A DNA stretch of 27,373 nucleotides from Chrysochromulina tobinii (lineage: Eukaryota > Haptophyta > Prymnesiales > Chrysochromulinaceae), in contig JWZX01003331.1 of NCBI GenBank assembly GCA_001275005.1, positions 1-27,373 of the forward strand, given 5' to 3'. The translations under genes and the position numbers were made by a program. Under the pieces are notes generated by a model. It was given only the letters and a program-made list of their open reading frames with translations. It was not told the origin of the DNA and did no database searches. Of the stretch, positions 9,501 through 21,500 are shown one piece after another. The stretch's first letter is position 1. Every line of letters starts with the position of its first letter.

Positions 9501-12500
9501 TTTGCTTGTAGCCGGTCTTGTGCCCGCGCACAACTGGCGTGTACGGTTCGCAGCTAGAAATGGGGCTATCGCTGACGATGTGCACGCCATCGACAATGTT
9601 CGAGCCCTGGGTCTCTCTGGCCACAGACCAGCTGTCGTGAATGTCGACGCCACGCTCGGTCTGCAAGATTTCGCTGACGGAGGCGTCGAATTTGAGTACG
9701 TGGCTTCCACAACAATCAGTAGTTGCAGCCCATCAAGCGGCCCTGCCCAAGGGGGGACTCAAATAGCGCTGTATGGCTCTGGACTGCGGCACGGTCCTGA
9801 TATGAGGTGCCGATTCGACGACGTTCAAGTGCCCGCTTCTGCTTTGGTCGGCGAAAGAATCGCCTGCCACACGCCAGCCATGCCTCCGAGTGATGGCGTC
9901 ACTGTCGAGGTGACGATCAATGGTCAGGACTATGCAGCATCTGCAGTCACATATCAACCATATCCTCCTCCTCACGTATCACACCTCTCGCTCGAGTATG
10001 GACCGACGTCTGGCGGAACCGTCATCCTTGTTCATGGCAGTGGTGCAGGCGCGCGAACTGAACCCAGCGCACTTTCTCTCTCACGCGCGCGGTCACACTC
10101 CTGACTGTTCGTGGATCGACCTTGTTCCCAGGTCTGTTGAATGGCCATGATTTGAGATGTCGATTCGGCGCGGTTGAAAATACAGTGTTTGGCACGCGAG
10201 TTCATGCCAACGCCATTCGATGTGCTGCGCCAGCGCAGGAACCTGGGTCTGTCATGGTTGCGCTGTCGCTCAACGCACAGGACTATACGAACGAAGCGGT
10301 GCTTTTCCACTACTACGTCTTTGCCACGCTTTCTCACGCAACACCGGCAAGTGGACCAGCAGTAGGGTCGACGGGCGTGGTCGTAGCTGGCCTTGGCCTT
10401 GTCAATCATACGGCGCTGGTTGCATGCAGATTCGGCGGATTCCGGGTGCCGGCCACCATTCTAGGCGGAGGATTGGCTAGGTGCATTGCTCCGGATGCTG
10501 TGAGTGCTCAGGCGGGGTCTCGCATAGAGGTGAGGTTTGGCGCCGACAAGGCTGACGCAGTGGGCGCATCACCTGTGCCTTCACTTCGCGGTTCCGCTAC
10601 GGTCGAAAACGACGGAGCCGTCAGTCTGACACCAAATGACTATCACCAGGTGGGGAGCGTCCTGCTAAGTGCAGCTCATCCCGTGGCGCAAACCTTTCAC
10701 GTGAGTTTTGATGTGTACGTGGGCGATGGATCTGGTGGTGAGGGATTCAGCTTCTGTTATGGTCAGCCTCTAGCTGACGGCGCCGTTGGGGCGCGAGGCG
10801 TTGACTCCGGGCTGTGCGTCCGCTTCAGAACCCGTGATGATATGTCAATGCGCTTGGAATCGGTTGAGGCAGCATATGATGGCACTGTGCTGCGTACCGT
10901 TTCTGGCGAAGGTGTGGACTCGTTGCGAATGCAAGCCTGGGTGCCGGTAGCGGTGGCGCGCACGAACGGTGGTGTTCAAGTTCGATACAACGGCAGGCCG
11001 CTCATGGAACGGGTGCGAGTGGACAAGTGGCTGCCCACCTCGAGCTGGCAGTTCATTTGGGGCGCGAGCACGACGAATTGGCGTGATCGGCATCGAATCG
11101 ATAATGTGCGGCTCCAACTCGGCGCGATGGTGGATCGCACATCCATCCCTGTGGAGATTACGACAAATGGCGATCAGTTCTCCGACAGCCAAGCTATATT
11201 CGACTACTTTCCGGAGCCGACTATCTCACTTGTGTTGCCAGCTTTCAGCCCGACTGACGGTGGAACACTTGTGATGCTTACCGGTGCGGGATTGTTCGAC
11301 GCAGGCGCGCAAATCCGCTGCCGCTTTGGCAATGTGACAACTGCAGGGGCGTTCTCCAGCAGCACTTCGATCGTCCTTGCTTCGGGGCTTACGAATCTGA
11401 CCGGGCACGGCATCTCATGCAGAACGCCTCCCCAGCAGGTCGGCGAAGTTCACGTGTCAGTCGCCCTCAATGGACAGGACTTCGCGCAGACCGTGGGGAT
11501 CATGCAGGTATACACTCCACCTCGCCTCAGCTCCTTAGACCCGCTCATTGGGCCATCCCGTGGAGGCTCTCGGGTCCGACTTCAAGGTGTAGGCTTTCTG
11601 GCTGGTGGGAATTCCACAAGATTTTGTAACTTCGGCCAGCTCCGTTCAGTCCCAGCCCACATTGAACAGGATGGCGAAGCAGTTTGCATTGCGCCGAGTC
11701 TGGATCAGTCGCTTTATGGCCCAGAGGCAAGCGTGGTTGTGAAGCTCACATTGAATGCACAGGACTTCACCTCCGACCGCATCAACTTCACTTTCTACAG
11801 CGAGACGCATGTTTCGCACGTCAATCCCACCACTGGGCCGACGAGGGGCGGTACTCTGATCACTCTGTTTGGCTCATTCTCCAATCTAGGCGTAACGTAT
11901 AACTGCACCGTGGGCAGCACAGTCCTCATCTCGGCCACGCGCCTCGCGCACGATCGACTCCGTTGCCGCACCATGCCGATGGCGCACGGACTTCATCCGG
12001 TAGAGGTCACCCTCAACGGGCAAGATTTCAGCGGCGCGGGCACATCATTTCGTGCATATCTCCCCCCGATACTGCTCGACATTCACCCAGCTTCCGGACC
12101 TGAGTCTGGTGGGACGCTGCTCACCTTGTCTGGTCGTGGGCTAGATGAGGGCTCCAATCGGTCATGTGCGTTCAACGGCTCCCTGATCACGCCCGCCACT
12201 GTGCAAAGCGAGGCGCTTCTTTTGTGCAACTCACCCCTCAGCGAGCATGGGCTGTTGGCTGTTGGTTTGAGCTTGAATGGCCAGCAGTACCTGCACACCT
12301 CTCTGCACTTTCGCTTCGATGTGGACCCGGTCGCGCTTACCCTCAGCCCGGGGATAGGGCCTGTAGATGGCGGCACCGTTGTTCTCATCGGGGGTCGCTA
12401 TTTGCACGGGGGCTCGGCAGCATACTGCAGCTTCGGCGACGCACCACCCGTTCAAATGATGCCGATACTTGACTCTGAAAACGTCTCATGTACGACACCT

Positions 12501-15500
12501 CCCGGAATCGACGGTCACCGTGCTCCCCTTAGGCTGACTCTCAACGGGTGCACGCGCATCCACCCCGTGAGAACATGACCTGCCATGCTATGAATGAACT
12601 GACATGGACTCTGTGATTGTTACCTAGGGGCTCGTTATGGCACCACTCGACGCTGAGCTTCAGATTCATCGCAAATGTGGCCATTGGTCAACTGAGTCCA
12701 ACAAGCGGCCCCATGCTGGGCGCTACCCTTGTCCGCATTCGTGTCATCAGCTTGGCTATCGTAGAGGACCTGCGATGCCGTTTCGGGCAACCCCAGTTCC
12801 ATCCTTTTGTTGTCGATCCGCATGACGGCCCGGGCTCGTTTGATCTCGCCGCACAGGAAGTCCGCTGTCTGACCCCCCCTGCCCGGGTCGGACCTCTCCC
12901 GCTTGAGATTACCCTGAACGGCCAGCAGTTCTCGCACACCTTGATAAGTGTGCGCATGTACGATCCACCACGTGTGGAGGCGGTCGCACCCGACAGCGGA
13001 CCCAACATCGGAGGCACGTTTCTCTACGTGACTGGACACAACTTGATCGGAGGTGAACAATACCAATGCCACTTCAGGGGCACTAGTGAAGCAGGCACTC
13101 TCGTGCCAGCAACGTGGCAACCCGAGTCTTTGGGCCTCCGCTGCCAGACACCTCAGGGCGCAGCCGGTCTGGCTTCGGCCGTGGAAGTGACCCTGAACGC
13201 ACAGCAATTCACAAACAATGGTGTGCGCTATTCATATAACGCGGAGCTTTATGTCTCGTCGATCTGCCCAATCTCAGGGCCGCTTGAAGGCGGTACGCAG
13301 CTCGTAGTCATGGGATCTGGCTTCATTTCTGACTCGAGGCTGGCCTGCCGCTTTGCTAGTGCGAACTTTGAGGCGAGCGTTCCATCGATCTTCGTGTCAG
13401 GCGGCACTGCGCACTGTGTGATGCCTAATACAAACGGGACATCGATGCGCAAGCAGCTAGTTGGCTCTCTGATACCGCGCTTGCTCATTGGATCCGCAGC
13501 TCTCCTCTTCGATGAGCAGACCCCATTTGGGGGTTGTTCTGAACCAAGGACTGGAGCACTTCGTGGTAGGTACATTGTTCATGAACATTCACGACGTCCT
13601 TGAATTTGCGTCGAAAGCATTCTCTGTGCGATTCAACTTGAGCACAGTGCCGGGGCCGGCCTTGGTGCACGACGGCTCCGTTGTAGGTGGTGCTATCATG
13701 GACGGCAACCTTGGGCGGGGAGATGGGTGGAGCTTCAGCTACGGCGACATCGCACACGGGCTCGTTTCTGAACGAGGCGCGGGTCTGGGTCTCCGAATCC
13801 AGGTGTTGCTGTTCACTACCAACGAACTTAGGGTGCTCCATCGCGGCCATCTGCTCTTGTCACGCAACATCTCTGTTGAACCAAACGAGAACAGAACGTT
13901 ATTCGTCCGCATCGAGGTGCAACGCTCGGAGCTGTCGGTGCACCTGGGCGAGCAAATGATCGTGGCACACCTTCCACTGTTTCGCTGGCAGCCACAGCGC
14001 TCGTGGCGCATGGCCATTGGGTCCCGCAGCGGTGCATCTGCATCTCGGCATGATCTGCGCGGCGTCACTGTCGCCGCCTCTTCATACGAGGACGGAGATG
14101 CGGTCTCAGTGGAGCTCACAGCGAATGGCGTCGACTACACAGATGACTTGAAGCTGCTATCTTTGCGACAGAGGCCGTCTTTCGAGAACTTCACTCCAGC
14201 CACGGGATCCGCGGGCGGAGGTGTCCCGCTGACCATTTTTGGAAGCGGCCTGCGGGGCGGAAGTGACTACCGTGCTGCTTTTGCTTACGATGGCAGCCCA
14301 GTTGCTATTGTACTCGCCTCCTATGCCTTCATCCAGGGCTCTGACGCGCTGAAGTGTTACACCCCTGCCTATGCAACCGACATGATCGTCGACGTCGCTG
14401 TCACATTCAATGGTCAGCAGTATCACCCTGCCGGGAGCTTTAGCTTTTACGACGTGCCTCATCTTGATGGCACGAGTCCTACGTCAGGACCCGTCCTCGG
14501 CGGGACTCGGATTCGAGTTTGGGGTAGCAACTTTACTGGAGGATCGGTGTACCGATGCCGATTCAACTCGACCGTTGTTGATGCTTCTTTCGAGGTCGTT
14601 ACTCCGCAAGAGCTCTCCTGCCGACTTCCCAACGCCATGCCAGTAGGTATGCACCGATTCGAGGTCACTCTGAACGGTCAAGAATTCACCACGTCGCACC
14701 TGAACTTCACAGTGTATGGGAGCTCCATCATCACGAGTCTCTGCCCTTCCAGTGGGCCGATCATTGGTGGATCCGTGGTTCGCATCTTGGGAGCAATGCT
14801 GGCCAATGGATCGCACTATCTCTGCCGATTCGGGGGCACCGTCGTCAATGCAAACCATCTTGCGGGATCGATCCCTCATGAGGTGCTCTGTGCTGCTCCT
14901 CGGATGTCCGCCGCGGCAGTGGTCCCAGTCGAGCTTTCCCTCAACGGCCAGAATTACACAACAAACGAGATTTTGTTCACGTACCACTTACCTGCGGTCC
15001 TGACGGAAATGTGCCCAAGCACAGGACCTGCGCATGGAGGCACAACCGTGCATATTGTAGGCGCCCATCTGGGTATTGGTTCTCACTATGAGGTGGCGAT
15101 TGGCGACGGCTACGACCTCAACGTTGTTCCGGCGTCGTTCGTGCCTTCGCCAGTTGCATCTGTGCGATTTGTCATGCCTTCTGTAGCACTGGGTCATCTA
15201 CGAGTTCGCGCCAGCCTTAACGCGCAGCAGTTCACGTGCGGCTACTCGGTCAAACCCGTACCCTTCAGCTAGCCCGAGCTGACGCATTTTGCACGTGCCT
15301 CTCGTTCGCACAGAGAGTCTCCGGGTCTGAATGGTTTCGCATATCCTCACCCACGTGTCAGCGGCATCAGTCCCTCCTGCGGCCCTGTGGCCGGCGAGAC
15401 GCAGATTTCTGTGCGCGGGACCAATTTCAGCCGAGGGTCGCAACTCCTGTGTCGCTTCGCCGTCGCCATACAAAATGCGTCGCTCTCAGAGGCATCCGTA

Positions 15501-18500
15501 ATCGCGTGCGTGAGTCCACCGGCTGGAAACTCCTCTGCTCTTCAAGGCGCGCTCGAGATAAGCTTGAATGGCCAGCAGTTCACAACAGACGACCAGATGT
15601 GGAGCTATACCGCGCTGCCCACATTGTCTTCCATCTATCCCACGGCAGGATCTTCCGCGGGTGGAACGATGGTCACCATGAGCGGCAGCGGCTTCTCAGC
15701 TGGCTGCGATCTCCGCTGCGACTTTTATGAGCTGCTTAACACCAATGCCACGTTCGACATCTCGACCGGCACGCTTCGATGTGTTGCTCCTGCGGGAGCG
15801 CACATGGCGCACACGGTGGTAGAGATCTCGCTCAATGGACAGCAGTACAGTCGTGGGCGTCTGAACTACACATTCTTTGATCTTCCCGCCATCGCCACAG
15901 TGTACCCTCTCAGCACACCGATCAGTGGCGGGACAACTCTTTTCATTCATGGACAGGGCTTTCAAGACTTTTCCCAGTTGAGCTGCAAGTACGGCGACTC
16001 CACAATTCGAGCTGCCACCCACGTAACGACGACTGAGATCCGTTGCACCACGCCACCTATGGCAAACCTGACTCCCTTGGCTTCGACCATAGGGGTACAG
16101 GCCGACTTCTCTAACTCACCACTTGGACTGCAACTGGGAGGGAGTGCGATGGTGGACGGTGGCGTCTTGAAGTTGACGGTCTTGAACGCATCTGGATCGC
16201 TCAGGAGCATCTCTGGGTGGGCTGTCTTTGAACTGCCGCCACCCTGCCCGGCACTCTGGAGCTGGCGGGTGTCGTTTGAGTTGTTCGTTGGTGGAGGGTA
16301 CGGTGGAGACGGCTTCAGCTTCATGTATGGCGACTTCTCCGGTGTCGTGGGCGAAAGCGTCGGCCTGACAGCACATGATGAAGCTGTGACAACTTCATAC
16401 GACGGCCTGCTCGTGAAGCTGTACACGAGGGGCAAATTCATTCACATCATCTACAATGACACGTTGCTGCACCAGTTTGATGTGCACGATGCCATTCGCA
16501 CGCAATCTTGGGTGCGCGTAGAACTTGTCGTCGACGCGCACGGACTATCTTTCTTCCATGATGGTTGGTCCGGCTGGGCATATAATGAAAGCTCGCGCGG
16601 CATGGGCATTCCCGGCTGGAATCCGCAGCGTGGCTGGCGGTTTGCATTCGCTGCAAGCAACTCGAGGTCATCAGATCATCATTGGATAGACAATTTGGTA
16701 ATCGAGAGCCCGTGGCTTGAAGCCGGCCCTGCTCTTTACGAGATGGAAGTGACTGTGAACGGTCAGCACTTCCTCCCCGCGGCAAACATTACCTACACAG
16801 CACACGCAGCGGTGTCATCAATCAACCCGCGCACGGGCCCTGTAGCGGGCAACACGCAGCTGAGAGTCGAGGGTGTCAATCTGCTCAACGGCGACAACTA
16901 CACCTGCCGTTTTGACGACATCGTTCTAACCGCCGAGCTGCTGCCTGGTGGCGCTTTGGAATGCGTCACGCCGTCGATGCTGCAGACGAGCCGCGCACGG
17001 CGAAATTTGCGATCCGCATTTTCAATTTCCTTGAACAACCAGGATTACACCGAAGACCCCATAGTCTTTACATACCGAGAACTGCCGATTGTGAGCTCTA
17101 TCATGCCTGATGCGGGGCCGTCAGTTGGCGGAACACTGGTGCGCGTGCGTGGGAGTCACTTTGCGGGTGGCGATGGATATCGATGCAAGTTTGGGGATGG
17201 AGCTCCTGTCATGGCCGTCCTCCAAGGTGCGCGCTCTCTCGGATACTACCTCGAATGCATGTCGCCGGTGCTTTACGGTGCCGAGTCAGGCGAAGTGAGC
17301 GTGCTGCTGGAGATCACCGTCAACAATCAGCAGTATACGCAGAATAAGGTGCTCTTTCGCTACTTTACGCAGCAGCACATCGATGGCATTTTGCCAACGT
17401 CTGGACCAGTGCTCGGCGATACTGCCGTACTCGTGCGATTCGAGTCTTCGGCAGACGCTGTCAGTGACTCGACATTTTACTGTCGGTTCGGCACGAACCT
17501 GAGCGTTGGCGTGCGCATCTCCGACGATCAGATTTCATGCCCTTCGCCCTCTTCGCGACAGCCGCAAACAGTGAGCATTGAGACGTCTACGAATGCACAA
17601 CAGTTCAGCAACGCGGCAGATTTCGTTTATTTTGCGCATCCCACCATTTCAGCCATAAGTCCGACATCCGGACCTCTGGAAGCGGGCACGCTGGTTGCTG
17701 TGACTGGAACAAACCTTCAGAACGGTTCTGCGTATAGATGTCGTTTTGGAACTACAGATGTGGTTGCGACATACGACGCACAGGCACAAAATCGTGTGCT
17801 ATGCTTTTCAGTGCCGGTTGCTAGTGCAAGCAGGCGGCCATTCAAGATCAGCTTGAATGCACAGCAGTTCACCACAGATCTGCACACGTTCAATTCCTTC
17901 GACTCCCCGACCATCGCTCTCCTGAGCCCATCTACCGGGCCGGTGCTCGGCAATACAACCGTGTTCCTCATTGGCCATGCCTTCGACGGAGGTTCACATT
18001 ACGTGTGCCGCTTTTCCCCCGCAGCAGGTCCGCCGAGCCGTGTACCTGCTACATTGAGAAGCTCCACCTCGGCTACTTGCGTTTCACCGGCGGTCCCCGA
18101 AAGTTCGGCAGGCAAGTACATTTTGCAGATCAGCTTAAACGGGCAGCAGTTCAGCAACCACAGTGATCACCAGGCGGTTTTTGGATATCTTGGCATCTCA
18201 GAAGTGACACAAATCAGCCCCTCATCGGGCCCGCTACTCGGCGAGACTCGAGTCACCGTAAGTGGAGCCAGTTTGCCAAATGGCTCCGATTATCGCTGCC
18301 GGTTTGGCGAAGTGGTTGTCAACGCTTCTCTGGAGGAGGGGGCTATGACATGCACATCTCCAGAGCAAGCTGCCTCTGCACTCGTAGCATTCGAAGTCTC
18401 TCAAAATGGTCAACAGTTCACGCAAAGCGGTGAGACGTTCCGCTTTTTTGGTGCAGCATCTGTGTCATCGGTGGGCCCGGTCGCCGGTCCGAGTGCTGGC

Positions 18501-21500
18501 GGTACGTTTGTGACCGTCGAAGGCTCCTCTCTCTGCGGAGGCAGTGACTATCGATGCCAATTTGGACCGCATGAAGGCATCGACGCTACACTGCAAACTT
18601 GCTCTAGGGTCCTCTGCTACTCGCCTCCACAAATGCTCGGAATTGCGCCTTTGACTCTCTCCCTCAACGGTCAGCAATACCTCGAAAGCGCAGCCAATTT
18701 TTCCTTCTACGAATCCAATCAAGTTCTGAGTCTCAGCCCGAGCGTTGGGTCCAGTGTTGGCGGCACCATAGTCACAGTCACCGGGACGCACTTCCGCTCG
18801 TTCCCGGAACATGCGATTCGGTGTCGATTCGGCATGGAGTATGCGGTGGCCAGTCTTGTTGATTATACCTCCTTGGAGTGCGTTGCTCCGGCGGCCACTG
18901 CGGCGGGTGTTGCCACTGAGGTGCGCATCGACTTTGCTGGAGCAAGTGCCACGGTGGGAGCATTATTTGGTAGTGCGAACATTGCGGGAGGAGTTCTGGA
19001 GCTCACACCGGCAGCATTCTTTCAGACAGGCGCCTTCGTCTTTAGCGTCCCTAGGCAAAGTCCGTTCAGATGGTTCAGGCTGACGCTGTTCGTCAACATG
19101 GGCGGAAGTGAACGATCGCTCCTGACAACATCGACACCTCTTGGTGGCATGGGATGGAGCCTCAATTTCGGCATGCTGCCTGCTGCGCCTTTCGGTGAGC
19201 GAGGCACGGGCGACGGATTACGGCTCTGCTTCTTCTCGGCCAATACGACAATGACGGTGCACATGGACCGCGTCTATCTTGGGCAAGCCAGGTTCTCGGT
19301 GGTGGAATTCGCAGAGAGCTTTGCTCGAATAGAGCTTTTGTACGTTCAAGGGGAACTTTTTATCTACATGAATGGCCGGTTGATGTTGCAGTTCCCGTCG
19401 TTGTCCCTGGAAATTGAAGGTTCTGAGAACTGGCAGTTTGGCATTGGTGCCAGAACAGGTCTTGAGCACGACGCGCACCGGGTCCGCAATATCACGCTGC
19501 TGAGCGGTTCATATCTGTTTGCAGCGACGGTGCCCGTCGAAGTAACGCAGAATGGCGAATCTTTCACGTCCGATGCAATCCAATACAATTACCTCCCCCC
19601 GCCTCATGTCTTCAATGTCAGTGTTGACAGGGGCCCGGCGGGCGGGCAAACGCGCGTAATGCTCACAGGCTCAAACTTCACATTTGGCTCGCACATCCTC
19701 TGCAAATTTGGCGAAGATGTCGTGAACGGCACTCTCGAAGGCCCAACTGCTTTGGCCCCTGCAGGCGTGGTATGCGTGTCGCCGCCCAAGACGCCAGCCA
19801 CGGCCGTCGCCCTTGAGCTCACCTTGAACGGCAAAGACTACACCAACGATGGCCACCAGTTCATCTACTACGAGGTACGACTTTCATCGGTAAGTCCGGG
19901 AGGAGGACCACACGAAGGAGGCGCGCTTCTAACTATCGGAGGAGTTGGTTTTGAGGATGGTCGAGGATACCGTCGGTACATTTGCCGTTTTGCAACGAAT
20001 GCAGTTCAGGCGGATGCACCTGCATCCTATCTGCCGAGCTTCGATGCCGTACGCTGCGTGTCGCCCAATATGTCGACCGTCGCGGGCGAGGCGCGGCTTA
20101 CCGTCTCGATCAATGGCCAGCAGTTCACCGCGGAACCGCTCAACTTCACCTTACACAACGTGAGCGTCACAGCACTGTCACCCGCAGCGAGCCTCTTCCA
20201 CGGTGGACAGCTCATCAATGTGAGCGCCAGCGGCCTGGTACCATCTGTCCATGCCCACTGCCGATTCGAGACTCTATCTACTGGCTCCCTCGCCATGAGC
20301 TTCAATTCCAGCGTAGGTGTCGATCGTTGGTATGGCACGGCCATTGTTTCTGCAACTTTCAGTGCGTCGCTGGATCTTATGTCCTGCATAGCTCCGTCCG
20401 CCTCAGCGGCCGGCGTCGCACGATCGTTGGATCTCAATTTTTCCAAAGAGCTACCTGGTGGTGTACACCTCCTGGGAGATGCAGAGGTGAGCGATGGCAT
20501 TTTGAAGCTGACGCAGACGAACCATCACAACCGTGGGGCCATCGTGCTCGTGGGAGAGTCTCCATGGCCGTGGGGTTCTTTTGAGCTGCGAACGCAAGTG
20601 TTCATAGGCGGCGGTGAGCTGTTTTGCACGTATGATGACGCGCTTGGTCGATCATGCGGAGGACAGGGATTCAGCATATCGTATGGTTCGCTTCCAATCA
20701 CAGGTCTTGGTATGCTTGGTGCAGGAGCCGGCCTCCGCGTCTTATTTCACACCGGCAACCACACGGACGACCATGGGCCAGCAATCAAAGTGTTCTACAA
20801 CAACACCTTACTCGCCTCCAAGTTGCTTGCGGACGGATGGCCGAAGAACAGGTGGGTTAGGTTGCGAGTCGGCTACGGGACGTATGAGTCGCCAGATGGG
20901 CTTATCGTAGAGCGCGATGGAATCAGCGACTTTCGAGATATTCACATTGCGGGCTTCAACCCCGAACCATCGTGGGAGTTCTCTATTGCAGCTCATACCG
21001 GGCTAGCGGTGGACAACCATTGGCTCAAGGAGCTGTTGGTATTGACTGGCGCACTGGTGAAACCTACGCCAGTCAAGCTCGAGGTCACTCTGAACGGCCA
21101 GCAGTACACGCGTGACAATCACATTTTTTGGTATGATGCCCCGGTGACAATCTCCAGCTTCAGTCCGACAAGTGGCCCCGTGAGTGGCTCGACTCAGGTC
21201 GCCGTGTCGGGGCGGATGCTTGCTCACGGGTTGGTATACAGCTGCATGTTTGGAGGGCACGAGGTTGCAGCGTTCTACGACGAACTTGCCGGCCAGGTGA
21301 TCTGTATTGAGTCGCCTCAGCTACCTGCTGGCAATGCCTCATTTGGCATTTCTCTAGACGGGATTCATTCTGCAACCTCGGCTTCTCCATTCACGGTTTA
21401 CACTGGCACGACGGAGGTTCTCACTCCACCAGGAGGGCCCATTGCCGGTGGCACGCATGTGCTACTCCATGGCCTTGGGCTGGCCGGTGGATCCGACTAC

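Noticed and set aside
13460-13499. A 40 nt GT-AG intron explaining the frame change in lectin-like module 5
   Set aside because: It is half the length of the other introns, its donor is GTTGG and not GTGC, it lacks CTGAC, and it would remove LIGSA, a segment conserved in other modules.
13418-13499. An 82 nt GTGATG...CAG intron with a CTGAT branch candidate
   Set aside because: The length and phase fit, but it would delete the residues after the second IPT cysteine (the conserved C-x-x-P) and the LIGSA segment.
10102-15272. Reading the stops at 10104, 12578 and 15272 as ends of separate genes
   Set aside because: At each one, removing a GTGC...AG segment rejoins the two halves of a single IPT repeat in frame.
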